This document shows positions 45,363-54,890 of a stretch of 64,000 nt of DNA, piece after piece. Numbering within the stretch: the stretch's first letter is position 1; the number at the start of each line of letters is the position of its first letter. This stretch comes from Hyphomicrobiales bacterium. Its GTDB lineage: Bacteria > Pseudomonadota > Alphaproteobacteria > Rhizobiales > Beijerinckiaceae. The translations under genes were made by a program, and so were the position numbers. The notes beneath the pieces are model-generated. The model had not been told where the DNA came from. It did not search any database and saw only the letters and a list, made by a program, of their open reading frames with translations. The stretch lies in the NCBI GenBank assembly GCA_027483945.1, contig JAIXTM010000018.1, positions 372,001 through 436,000 of the forward strand, in the 5' to 3' direction.

Positions 45363-47431
45363 GCCCGCTCCACGATGACGTTGCCCAGCGCATCGACACG
45401 CGCGACGAGGTCCGGATCGACCAGGGTCGTCGCGTCCGGCTGTTCCAGGATGGCGGGGCCGTGGATCACGGCGCCGACCGGAAGGTCGAGGCGGGCATAG
45501 ATCGCCGTATCGTGCCAGGCGCCGGCGAACCAGACAGGGCGGGCGCCGGTGCGCGCGGCCTCGATGCTGCCCTCCCCCCGCGGCGCGAGCGCCTTGAGGT
45601 CGAAGGCGGGACGGCGGCCGATGGCGGCGGTGCGCAGGTTGACGATCTTGGCCGGCACGCCCGGCAGGAGCCGGCTGAACTGCTCCTTGTAGGCGCGGTC
45701 GAAGGCGGCCGAGACGACCGACCGGTCGATGCCGGTCGTGCCGTCCCGGATGTCCACCGGCAGCGGAACGGCGACGGTGTGGGTTTGGCCGACATAGTGC
45801 ATGTCCAATTCGAACACGACGTCGATCCGCTCCACCGCGAGCCCGGCGGCCTCGACAACGGCGCGGGCCTCGTCCGCTTCCGCGACCATGCGCCGGTCCA
45901 GCGCCGCCTCGTCGAGGGCGTCAAGCGTCAGGTTCAGCGTCTGCACCTGGTCGTGGCGGATATCCGCGATGACGCAGCCAAGCGCCGAGGTGACGCCCGG
46001 ATAGCGCGGGACGAGCGCGCATTTGAGGCCGACATCCTTGATCAGCGCGCCGGCGTGAAGCGCACCGCCCCCGCCGAAGGGCACGGCGGCGAAGCCCGAC
46101 GGATCATGGCCGCGCTCGATGGAGACGAGGCGGATCGCCCCCGCCATCCTGCCGTCGGCAATGCGCACGATGGCTTCGGCCGCCTCCATCGTGCCGATTC
46201 CGAGCGGCCGGGCGACATGCTCCTCGATGGCGGCCTTCGCCGCCTCCACATCGAGGCGCTTCAGCTTGCCGCCGATGGGCCGGTCGGCGTTGATGCGCCC
46301 GAGCACGATATTGGCGTCGGTGAGCGTGGGGCGCGTGTTGCCCTGGCCATAGGCGACGGGGCCGGGCCTGGAGCCCGCGCTTTCGGGGCCGACCTGCAGC
46401 AGGCCGCCTGCGTCCACATGGGCTATGGAGCCGCCGCCCGCGCCGATGGTGGAGATCTCGATCATCGGCGTGCGGATCACGAGGCCGAAATCGATCGTCG
46501 TCTGGGCGGCGAGCGAGGTCTTCCCGTCCACGACCAGCGACACGTCGAAGGACGTGCCGCCAAGGTCCCCGGTGATGACGTTGGGATAGCCGGCAGCACG
46601 GGCGATGGAAGCCGCCGCGATGACGCCCGCCGCCGGACCGGAAAGCGCCGTGCGCACCGGAAGCCTGCGCGCGGTGGCGGTGGACATGACGCCGCCATTG
46701 GACTGCACGATGTGGAAACGCCCGGAAAAGCCCTCTCCGTGCAGCGCGTCATCGAGCTTCTTCAGGTAGCCGCCGACGACCGGCTGGAGATAGGCGTTGA
46801 GTGCGGTCGTGGAGGTCCGCTCGAACTCGCGGATCTCCGGCAGGATCTGGCTGGACGAGACGATATCGTCGTTGGGCCAGACGGCGCGTGCCGCCGCGAG
46901 TGCAGCCTGCTCGTTGGCCGGATTGGCGTAGGCGTTGATGAAGACGATCGCGAGGGCCTCCGCGCCTGCCGCGCGGGCGGCGCTGGCGGCAGCGGACACC
47001 TCGTTGAGGTCGACCGCGTCGCGGATCGTGCCGTCGGCCAGGACCCGCTCAGTGACCTCGAAGCGCAGGTCGCGGTCGATGACCGGCACGAAATCGCCCC
47101 ACAGGCCCCAGGTATGGCGCCGGTCGCGGCGTCGCATTTCCAGCACGTCCCGGAAGCCTCGCGTGGTGATGAGCGCGGTCCTCGCGCCCTTGCGCTCCAG
47201 CAGCGCATTGGTGCCGACCGTGGTGCCATGGACGATGGACCCAAGCTGCGCCACGGGCCCAAAGGTTTTCAGGCCCTCCAGGAAACCCACCGCCTCGTCG
47301 CCCCGGTTGGACGGGACCTTGGCGGTCCGGAAGCGGCCGGCGGCCGCATCCAGGAAGAACAGATCAGTAAAGGTGCCGCCGACATCGACGCCGACGATGG
47401 GGGCCGGAACCGGCTTCACGGGCGCGTTCAT
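45359..47431 (-). CDS. hyuA: Hydantoinase/oxoprolinase family subunit A
   Basis: A 690-residue subunit with an ASKHA-type ATPase fold. VGVDVGGTFTDLFFLD is the phosphate-1 loop, IVHGTTVGTNALLERKG follows, and TGDLGGTSFDVSLV is the second phosphate loop. Homologues (N-methylhydantoinase, 5-oxoprolinase, caprolactamase, acetophenone carboxylase) phosphorylate or activate a carbonyl so that a cyclic amide can be opened or a carboxylation driven. It is coupled by overlapping start/stop to HyuB upstream and the hydrolase downstream. Symbol by family only; the substrate is not readable. Confidence 0.9.
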   Translation of the reverse strand: MNAPVKPVPAPIVGVDVGGTFTDLFFLDAAAGRFRTAKVPSNRGDEAVGFLEGLKTFGPVAQLGSIVHGTTVGTNALLERKGARTALITTRGFRDVLEMRRRDRRHTWGLWGDFVPVIDRDLRFEVTERVLADGTIRDAVDLNEVSAAASAARAAGAEALAIVFINAYANPANEQAALAAARAVWPNDDIVSSSQILPEIREFERTSTTALNAYLQPVVGGYLKKLDDALHGEGFSGRFHIVQSNGGVMSTATARRLPVRTALSGPAAGVIAAASIARAAGYPNVITGDLGGTSFDVSLVVDGKTSLAAQTTIDFGLVIRTPMIEISTIGAGGGSIAHVDAGGLLQVGPESAGSRPGPVAYGQGNTRPTLTDANIVLGRINADRPIGGKLKRLDVEAAKAAIEEHVARPLGIGTMEAAEAIVRIADGRMAGAIRLVSIERGHDPSGFAAVPFGGGGALHAGALIKDVGLKCALVPRYPGVTSALGCVIADIRHDQVQTLNLTLDALDEAALDRRMVAEADEARAVVEAAGLAVERIDVVFELDMHYVGQTHTVAVPLPVDIRDGTTGIDRSVVSAAFDRAYKEQFSRLLPGVPAKIVNLRTAAIGRRPAFDLKALAPRGEGSIEAARTGARPVWFAGAWHDTAIYARLDLPVGAVIHGPAILEQPDATTLVDPDLVARVDALGNVIVERA

Positions 47432-49170
47432 GCCGCCTCTCCCGCCTGGACACCGCGCAGTTCCGCCGTCCCGGCCGGATCGAGCCTGCCATCCTCGCCG
47501 AGAGCGACGCGGTAGACGTCCCGCGCGATGCGGGCGCTGACGAGACCCTGGCGCACGTCGCGCACGACCTTCGACGGATCGCGCCGCGACGGATCGCCGT
47601 AGCCGCCGCCGCCCGGCGTCTCAAGCCGCACGCGCTGGCCGGGGACGACCTTCACATCCGTCACCTTGGAGGCGAGCGGCGGCGAGGCCTCGCCTTCCGC
47701 CGTCTGCCAGCTGAAACGGTTGAGCGCGGCGGCATGCCCGCCCGCGACGCCGAAGGGCGCGTGGACGCCGCGCTCGCCGAGCAGGAACACGTCCGCACCG
47801 GTCAGCGCCTCGATCTCGTAGACCGCGCCGAAGCCGCCGCGATGGGCGCCGGGGCCGGCGGAATCGGGCCTCAGCGCCCATTGCGTGAACATGACCGGAT
47901 AGGCCGCCTCGAGGATTTCGGCCGGCGGGATCGTCGCCATGGAGATCGGGTTGTTGGCGTGGTTGAGCCCGTCGGTCTCCGGATTGCCGCCAAGGCCTCC
48001 GCCGAAGAACGAGAACATGACCCAGCGGGACCCGTCCGGACGGTGTCCGGCGAGCGAGAGCGCGTTGATCGTGCCGAAAGGCGCGGCCGTGGCGCGGGAC
48101 GGGTCGGCCTGGGCCAGCGCGCCGAAGACGACGCCGATGACGCGCAGGATCGTCTCGGTATAGCCGCCGACGGGCTTGGGCGGCTTCACGCCGAGCAGCG
48201 TCGTGTCGGGGATGACGAAGGTGATCGGCCGCAGGCAGCCGGCATTGGCGGGCACTTCGGTGAAGACGTGCTTGAGCGCCACGTAGCAGCAGGCCGCCGC
48301 CGTCGAATAGGCGATGTTGAGCGGGCCCGCGCAGGGCTTGGACGAACGCGAGAAGTCCAGCACCATCGTGTCGCCGGCGATGGTGAGGTCGAGCGCGATG
48401 GTCAGCGGCTCGGGCGTGATGCCGTCATTGTCGAGGAAATCCTGAAAGGAATAGGTTCCGTCCGGGAGCGCCCGGATCGCGGAGCGCATCATCGCCTCGG
48501 CCCGGTCGGAAAAGGCGTCGAAGGCGGTCTCGACCGTCTCGTCGCCATACTCGTCCAGCAGCTGGACGAGACGCCGCTCGCCGAGGTCCAGCGCGTTGAG
48601 CTGGCCGTTCATGTCGCCGAAATTGGAGACCGGCACGCGGGAATTGGCCGCCAGGATGTCGACGATGTCCTGGTCCATGCGGCCCTTGCGGAAGAGCTTC
48701 ACCGGCGGGATGCGCACGCCCTCCTGGAAGCTCTCGGTGGCGCGCGCGTTGAAGCCGCCGGGGACGTTGCCGCCGATATCGAGCCAGTGGCCGACCGAGG
48801 CGAGCCAGCAAAAGAGCCGCCCCCGCCGGAAGATCGGCCGCACCAGCCGGAAATCGTTGAGGTGGGTGCCGCCGTCATAGGGGTCGTTGAAGAGGAAGGT
48901 GTCGCCCTCCTCCAGCCCGCCATCGCGGGCCACCTTGTCGATAACCGCCTTTACGGCGAAGGCCATGGCGCCGACGAAGATCGGCAGGCCCGTCGTGCCC
49001 TGGACGAGCGTCGCGCCGGTTTCCGGATGGTAGAGCCCGTGGCAGGCGTCCCGCGCCTCGGCGATGATCGGGTTGAACGCCGAACGGTACAGCGTCGCGT
49101 CCATCTCGTCGGCGATCTGCTCCAGCCGCCCCTTGAGGACGGCGAGGGTGACGGGATCGAGGCTCTTCAT
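47428..49170 (-). CDS. hyuB: Hydantoinase/oxoprolinase family subunit B
   Basis: A 580-residue subunit B. The start DPVTLAVLKGRLEQIADEMDATLYRSAFNPIIAEARD, then FLFNDPYDGGTHLNDFRLVRPIF, and the Gly-rich C-terminus RLETPGGGGYGDPSRRDP are diagnostic. HyuB forms a heteromer with HyuA and carries the hydrolytic or carboxylase-like metal site. Translation is coupled to the lyase gene upstream and to hyuA downstream by 4-base overlaps. Confidence 0.91.
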   Translation of the reverse strand: MKSLDPVTLAVLKGRLEQIADEMDATLYRSAFNPIIAEARDACHGLYHPETGATLVQGTTGLPIFVGAMAFAVKAVIDKVARDGGLEEGDTFLFNDPYDGGTHLNDFRLVRPIFRRGRLFCWLASVGHWLDIGGNVPGGFNARATESFQEGVRIPPVKLFRKGRMDQDIVDILAANSRVPVSNFGDMNGQLNALDLGERRLVQLLDEYGDETVETAFDAFSDRAEAMMRSAIRALPDGTYSFQDFLDNDGITPEPLTIALDLTIAGDTMVLDFSRSSKPCAGPLNIAYSTAAACCYVALKHVFTEVPANAGCLRPITFVIPDTTLLGVKPPKPVGGYTETILRVIGVVFGALAQADPSRATAAPFGTINALSLAGHRPDGSRWVMFSFFGGGLGGNPETDGLNHANNPISMATIPPAEILEAAYPVMFTQWALRPDSAGPGAHRGGFGAVYEIEALTGADVFLLGERGVHAPFGVAGGHAAALNRFSWQTAEGEASPPLASKVTDVKVVPGQRVRLETPGGGGYGDPSRRDPSKVVRDVRQGLVSARIARDVYRVALGEDGRLDPAGTAELRGVQAGEAA

Positions 49171-50045
49171 GCCGCGCTCTCCCGGTCGTCGCGCTCGTAG
49201 GCGCGTCCCAGCTCCAGCATCTCCGGCGTGCCGATGAGGGCGTTGAGCGCGCCGAAATCGAACATCTGGTTGCGGAAGGGTTCGTTCGTGCCGTGCTTGC
49301 GCAGGGAGCGGTAATAATCCTGCGCCGTCCGCGCCATGGCGCGGACGATGCCGCCGGGGAAGATGACGAGCCGAAAACCGAGCGCGCCGAGGTCGTCGGC
49401 GGAGGAGAGCGGCGTCTCTCCCCCTTCTACCATGTTGGCGACAAGGGGGCGCACATCCTTCAGCGCGCCGGTGACGAGGGACAATTGCTCCCGCGTCTTC
49501 GGCGCCTCGACGAAGAGCACGTCGGCCCCGGCCTCGGCATAGGCATGGGCGCGCTGGATCGCCGCCTCGAAGCCCTCCACCGCGATGGCATCGGTGCGGG
49601 CGACGATGAGCGTCTCCTCGCTTGCCCGCGCATCCACCGCGGCACGGATCTTCCCCGCCATCTCGGGGAGCGGGATGACCGCCTTGTCCTGCAGGTGCCC
49701 GCAGCGTTTGGGGAAGGTCTGGTCCTCCAGCTGGATGGCCGTGGCGCCGGCGCGCTCGAACATCCGCACCGTGCGCTGGACGCTCAGCGCGTTGCCGTAG
49801 CCCGTATCGGCATCGACGATCAGCGGGGCGGCGATCCGGTCGCGCACCAGCATGATCGTGTCGGCGACCTCGGCCATGGAGACGAGGCCGATATCGGGCC
49901 GGCCGAGGCGGGTATAGGCGATGGCCGCACCCGACAGGTACAGGGCCTCGAACCCCGTTCCGGCCGCGATGGAGGCGGTGAGCGCATCATGGACGCCGGG
50001 GGCGACCAGGACGCGCGGTTCCGTCAGACGCCGCTTGAGGCTCAT
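49167..50045 (-). CDS. PrpB-like C-C lyase (isocitrate lyase/PEP mutase superfamily)
   Basis: A 292-residue (beta/alpha)8 enzyme. Early residues (VLVAPGVHDALTASIAAGTGFEALYLSGAAIA) and VDADTGYGNALSVQRTV carry the Mg2+-binding acids. PKRCGH is the flexible loop with the catalytic Cys of lyases such as methylisocitrate lyase; mutases lack it. The enzyme is thus expected to split a substituted malate or isocitrate into pyruvate (or an oxo acid) and a carboxylate. 2-Methylisocitrate and 2,3-dimethylmalate are known substrates in the family. Oxaloacetate decarboxylase is an alternative role. Confidence 0.88.
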   Translation of the reverse strand: MSLKRRLTEPRVLVAPGVHDALTASIAAGTGFEALYLSGAAIAYTRLGRPDIGLVSMAEVADTIMLVRDRIAAPLIVDADTGYGNALSVQRTVRMFERAGATAIQLEDQTFPKRCGHLQDKAVIPLPEMAGKIRAAVDARASEETLIVARTDAIAVEGFEAAIQRAHAYAEAGADVLFVEAPKTREQLSLVTGALKDVRPLVANMVEGGETPLSSADDLGALGFRLVIFPGGIVRAMARTAQDYYRSLRKHGTNEPFRNQMFDFGALNALIGTPEMLELGRAYERDDRESAA

Positions 50046-51466
50046 GACTGGCTCCTTTCACGCGGGACCACTCCGAGCGCCGCGATCAGTTCGTCGGTGG
50101 AGGAGGCGCCGGGCAGGGCCGCGACGGCGGCCTCGACGCGGGCCGCATGGTCCCGGCCCCAGACCGGCTCGGCGAGTTCGCGGAACTTCTCGCGCACCTC
50201 GTCCGCCGAGTAGGGATCCTCGGTATCGCCGCGATTGGTGAGGACCTCGGCGGCGAGGGTCTTCCCGTCCTTCAGGATGACGCGCACCCGCGCCGGCCGC
50301 AGGCCTGGCAGCCTCGCCGTGAGGTCCGGGTCCTCGCGGACGACGACATGGCGGGCGAGCGCGCGGGCGGTCTCGTTGGCGCGGGCCTCGTCCCGGAAGG
50401 CCTCGACGGTGGCGGCGCCGTGGACGATGGTCGTCGCCAGGGCGAAGGGCAGCGAGAACTTCGCCGCCAGCATGTTGTGCGGCTCCTGCCCGTCGAGCTG
50501 GGCCGCCCAGACATAGGTGTCGACCTCGATGCGCTCCACCTCGTCCGCCGCGATCCGGCCGCCGGCGCGGGCGACGATTTCGGCGAGCGCGTCGAGTGCG
50601 CCGTGGGTATAGCGGCAGGCGGCGTGGCGCTTGAAGTAATTGCGCGCGATCTCCCAGCGCTCGCCGAGCGCTTCGTCCATCTGAGCGGGATCGAACCTGT
50701 CGGCGATCACCGTGTCGTAGACGGTGGCGATGCCGTCCGCCTCGCCGGTGAAACCGGCTTCCGCGAGGTCCCAGGCGGTGAGACCAAGCTGGTTGGAGAG
50801 CCCGGCATAGCTGTTCCGGACGGTCGCGCCTTCCAGCATCGTCCGCCGGCTGGTGGAGAGGCCAAAGGACGAGGCGATGTTGACCGTCTCGACGATGCGG
50901 TCCGCGGCGGCGCCGTACAGGACGGCGACGGACAGGGCGGCACCTACCGAACCCCAGGTGCCGTGGGGATGCATCGTCACCCGCAGCTTGGAGGCGATGC
51001 CGATCCGCGCGCCGATCTCGTAGCCGAGGGCGATGGACGCGAGCAAAGCCGCGCCGGTCGCCCGGGTTCGCCGCGCGGCGACGAGCGCGGCCGGGACTAC
51101 ATGGATACCGGGATGGCCGCGAGCATATTGATTGCCCTCGTCGAGCTCCAGCATCGTCCCCGCCGTGCCGTTGACGAAGGCGGCCACGCCGCCCGCGAGC
51201 CCGACACCCGCGCCGATGGCGGGATCGGCCCCGGCGCTCTCGCCCGCGAGGCGCCTGACGAGCGCCCGCGTCTCGGCCTCCTGCATGCCCGCCGCGATGG
51301 CGCCGATGCAGTCGAGCAGGACGAGCATTGTGCGCTCGGCGGCATCGGCCGGCAGGTCGGCGAAGCAGAAGCCCTCCGCAAAGGCTCCCCAGCGCGTCAG
51401 CCAGGCGGGACGCCCGGTCTTCAGCAGCTGCGAGGCGGGTACGACCCCGGGGGTGACGATGGTCAT
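50042..51466 (-). CDS. MmgE/PrpD family dehydratase
   Basis: A 474-residue protein of the 2-methylcitrate dehydratase / cis-aconitate decarboxylase / iminodisuccinate epimerase fold. Recognisable family stretches include VNGTAGTMLELDEGNQYARGHPGIHVVPAALVAA, TMHPHGTWGSVGAALS, and YFKRHAACRYTHGALDAL (catalytic-region basic cluster). These enzymes eliminate water, CO2 or a group from polycarboxylates without an Fe-S cluster. It precedes the lyase gene with a 4-base overlap and follows livF by 10 bases. The specific substrate is not assigned. Confidence 0.88.
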   Translation of the reverse strand: MTIVTPGVVPASQLLKTGRPAWLTRWGAFAEGFCFADLPADAAERTMLVLLDCIGAIAAGMQEAETRALVRRLAGESAGADPAIGAGVGLAGGVAAFVNGTAGTMLELDEGNQYARGHPGIHVVPAALVAARRTRATGAALLASIALGYEIGARIGIASKLRVTMHPHGTWGSVGAALSVAVLYGAAADRIVETVNIASSFGLSTSRRTMLEGATVRNSYAGLSNQLGLTAWDLAEAGFTGEADGIATVYDTVIADRFDPAQMDEALGERWEIARNYFKRHAACRYTHGALDALAEIVARAGGRIAADEVERIEVDTYVWAAQLDGQEPHNMLAAKFSLPFALATTIVHGAATVEAFRDEARANETARALARHVVVREDPDLTARLPGLRPARVRVILKDGKTLAAEVLTNRGDTEDPYSADEVREKFRELAEPVWGRDHAARVEAAVAALPGASSTDELIAALGVVPRERSQS

Positions 51467-51476
51467 CGGCTCCTCC

Positions 51477-52194
<718 letters not shown>

Positions 52195-52202
<8 letters not shown>

Positions 52203-52950
52203 GGGCCCCTCCCGCCCGGGCCGAGAGGCGCGCCGCCGCGCCCTTGCCGAGATAGGCCTCGATCACCGCCTGGTCCTCGCAGACCTGGCGCGGCTCGCCC
52301 TCGGCGATGATGCGCCCCTGAGCCAGCACATAGACGCGCTCGCACAGGTTCATCACCGCCTGCATGACGTGCTCGATCATCAGGATCGTCACGCCTTCGT
52401 CCCGGATGGCGCGGATGACCGGCACGATGTCCCGGATCTCCGAGGGGTTGAGGCCCGCCAGCACCTCGTCGAGGAGCAAAAGCTTCGGCCCCGTCGCCAG
52501 CGCGCGGGCGAGTTCCAGCCGCTTGCGGCCCGCAACGGTGAGGCTGGCGGCGGACTTGTCGAGCTCGGCGCCAAGTCCGACGCGGCGGGCAACATCCCGC
52601 GCCAATGCCAGCGCGTCATCGCGGCGGGCGTGGCGCAGATGGGCGCCGACCGCGATGTTCTCAGCGACGGAGAGCCCCGCGAAAGGCTGCACGATCTGGA
52701 AGGTGCGGGCGATGCCTTCCTTCGCCCGCACATGGGTCGGCAACGCGGTGATGTCCCTGCCGTCGAACCGGATCTGGCCCTCGCTCGGGGCCTCGAAGCC
52801 GGAGATGACGGCGAACAGCGTCGTCTTGCCGGCCCCGTTGGGCCCGATCAGGCCGGTGATGGAGCCCTGCTCGACGACGAGCGAGGCGTCGTTGACGGCG
52901 ACGAGTCCGCCGAAGCGCTTGGTAATGCGGGAGACGGCAAGGAGGCTCAT
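52195..52950 (-). CDS. livG: Branched-chain-type ABC transporter ATPase LivG
   Basis: A 251-residue ATPase. Walker A GPNGAGKTTL, and a signature that reads LTVAGRKRLELARAL instead of LSGGQ, as in a subgroup of LivG proteins. Walker B KLLLLDEVLAGLNPSE, H-loop IEHVMQAV. It pairs with LivF under the two permeases. The ATG overlaps the livM stop. Confidence 0.92.
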
Positions 52951-53915
52951 GCGCCACCTCCCCCGCCGATGCGTGCCCGCAGGCGGCGTGCCAGGCCGAT
53001 GATGCCGTCCGGCGCGAAGGCGACCGCGACGATGAGCAGTGCGCCGAAGGCGACGAGATCGATGCCGGGCACGCGGCCCGCCAGTGTCTTGGTGATCTCG
53101 CCAAGCCCATGCAGCGTCACCGCCCCGACGAGCGGCCCAAGGACCGTGCCTGCGCCGCCGATGATCGGGGCCAGCAGCGCTTCGACCGAGATCCAGGTCC
53201 CGTAGGCGATGTTGGCATCGATGTAGAGGAAGTACTGGACGTAGAGCGCGCCGGCGGCGGCCGTGACGCCGGCGGACAGCGCGATGGCGGTCAGCTTCAC
53301 CTTCAGCGTGTCGACGCCGAGCGCCTTGGCCGCCCCCTCGTTCTCACGCACGGCGACGAGTTGCGCGCCGAAGCGCGAGCGCTCGATCCACGCGGTGAGC
53401 ACGAGGACCGCGACGACCAAAGCGAGCGCGATCCAGACGAAGACGGCGCGGGAGGCGAACTGGAAATTCTCCGGCCGGACGTCGAGCTTCACCAGGAGGC
53501 CCGCGGCGCCGCCGGTGATGGCGGACGCGTTCGCCAGGATGCGGAACACCTCGGCGAAGGCGAGGGTCACGAGCGCGAAATAGGAGCCCCGCAGGCCCGA
53601 CCGGAAGCTCAGATACCCGATGATCCAGCCGATGGCCGCGCCGGCTGCAATGCCGATGGCGAAAGCCGCCCAGGCATTGATGCCGAAGCGAGACTGCAGG
53701 ATGGCGGCGGCATACGCACCGGTGCCGAAGAAGGCGGCGTGGCCGAAGGAGAACTGGCCGCCATAACCGCCCAGGATGTTCCAGCCCTGCGCCGCCAGCG
53801 CGATGATCAGCGTGAAGACTAGGAAATTGAGGACCGTGTTGGCCGACACGAAGAGCGGGATAGCCCCGATGAGGAGCGCCGCGACGAGGATGGGCATGAG
53901 AGCGCGGCCGGTCAT
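52947..53915 (-). CDS. livM: Branched-chain-type ABC transporter permease LivM
   Basis: A 322-residue inner-membrane permease with about nine hydrophobic segments. The LivM loop GLRGSYFALVTLAFAEVFRILA and the docking segment RENEGAAKALGVDTLKVKLTAIALSA are clear. The ATG at 53915 overlaps the livH stop; a longer frame upstream belongs to livH's antisense/other frame and is not used. Confidence 0.93.
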   Translation of the reverse strand: MTGRALMPILVAALLIGAIPLFVSANTVLNFLVFTLIIALAAQGWNILGGYGGQFSFGHAAFFGTGAYAAAILQSRFGINAWAAFAIGIAAGAAIGWIIGYLSFRSGLRGSYFALVTLAFAEVFRILANASAITGGAAGLLVKLDVRPENFQFASRAVFVWIALALVVAVLVLTAWIERSRFGAQLVAVRENEGAAKALGVDTLKVKLTAIALSAGVTAAAGALYVQYFLYIDANIAYGTWISVEALLAPIIGGAGTVLGPLVGAVTLHGLGEITKTLAGRVPGIDLVAFGALLIVAVAFAPDGIIGLARRLRARIGGGGGA

Positions 53916-54787
53916 GCCTTGGCTCCGAACAGGCCCGTCGGCCGCACCAGCAGGACGAGGATGAAGATCAGGAAGATGCCGATCTGTCCCAGCGAGTCGC
54001 CGAGATAGAGGCCGCACAGGCTTTCCACCACGCCGATGAAGAGCCCCCCGATCAGCGCACCGGGGATCGAGCCCATGCCGCCCAGAACGACGATGGTGAA
54101 GGCGACGAGCACGAAGGCGTTCCCGACGCGCGGATTGACGTAGAAGGTCGGCATGAGGAGGCAGGCCGCGACCGCAAGGCACGCGCAGCCGAGGCCGAAG
54201 GTCACGGCGTAGACGTGGCCGACATTGATGCCGACGAGGCTGGCCCCAAGCTTCTCCTTCGCGACGGCGCGAATGGCCCGGCCCGTATCGGTGCGCGAAA
54301 GCGTCAGCCAGAGCAGCACGGTCACCGCCACCGCCGCGGCGAAGCCGATCAGGCGCGGCATGGACAGAAGAAGCGGCCCGGCCTCCACGACCTGGAAGCC
54401 GTAATCGGTGGCGATGGTGCGGGTGTCGGAGCGGAAGCCGGCGAGCAGCGCGTTTTCGATCAGGATCGACAGGCCGAGCGTCACCAGCAGGATGTTACCG
54501 TCATCGCCGTGGCTCGCCGGGCCGATGACGAAACGCTGCACCGCATAGCCGAGCCCGAAGAAGAGCGGCGCGAGCGGCAGGATCGCGAGGTACGGGTCGA
54601 GACCGAAGGCGGAATGCAGCACCCAGACGGCGAACATCGCCGCGGTCAGCAGCGCGCCGTGGGCGAAATTGATGATGTGCAGCACGCCGTAGACCAGCGT
54701 CAGGCCGAGCGCGACCAGCGCGTAGACGGCGCCGGTCATCAGGCCGTTCACGACCGCTTCGGCGACGATGGCGGGGGAATAGAGCAT
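53912..54787 (-). CDS. livH: Branched-chain-type ABC transporter permease LivH
   Basis: A 291-residue permease; GLMTGAVYALVALGLTLVYGVLHIINFAHGALL is the hallmark first half of LivH, and VGINVGHVYAVTFGLGC is the ATPase docking loop. It follows the substrate-binding gene across a 103-base gap that holds a very strong stem-loop, which probably lowers expression of livHMGF relative to the binding protein. Confidence 0.94.
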   Translation of the reverse strand: MLYSPAIVAEAVVNGLMTGAVYALVALGLTLVYGVLHIINFAHGALLTAAMFAVWVLHSAFGLDPYLAILPLAPLFFGLGYAVQRFVIGPASHGDDGNILLVTLGLSILIENALLAGFRSDTRTIATDYGFQVVEAGPLLLSMPRLIGFAAAVAVTVLLWLTLSRTDTGRAIRAVAKEKLGASLVGINVGHVYAVTFGLGCACLAVAACLLMPTFYVNPRVGNAFVLVAFTIVVLGGMGSIPGALIGGLFIGVVESLCGLYLGDSLGQIGIFLIFILVLLVRPTGLFGAKA

Positions 54788-54806
54788 GGCTGCCTTCGCG
54801 AAGGGA

Positions 54807-54877
54807 CGCCATCCCCGGACGGGCGGACGCCGGGCCGGACGGGGGACAGGCCCGGCGGCACGCCGTCGGGGATGGCG
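54807..54877 (-). repeat. Long stem-loop between binding-protein and permease genes
   Basis: Outer arms CGCCATCCCCGGACGG (54807-54822) and CCGTCGGGGATGGCG (54863-54877) pair over 15 bp with one bulge. Inner arms CGCCGGGCC (54828-54836) and GGCCCGGCG (54849-54857) pair over 9 bp, leaving a 12-base loop. No U-tract follows. Such hairpins after binding-protein genes usually block 3' exonucleases and set the ratio of binding protein to permease. Confidence 0.8.
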
Positions 54878-54890
54878 AACCTTTGAGCCT

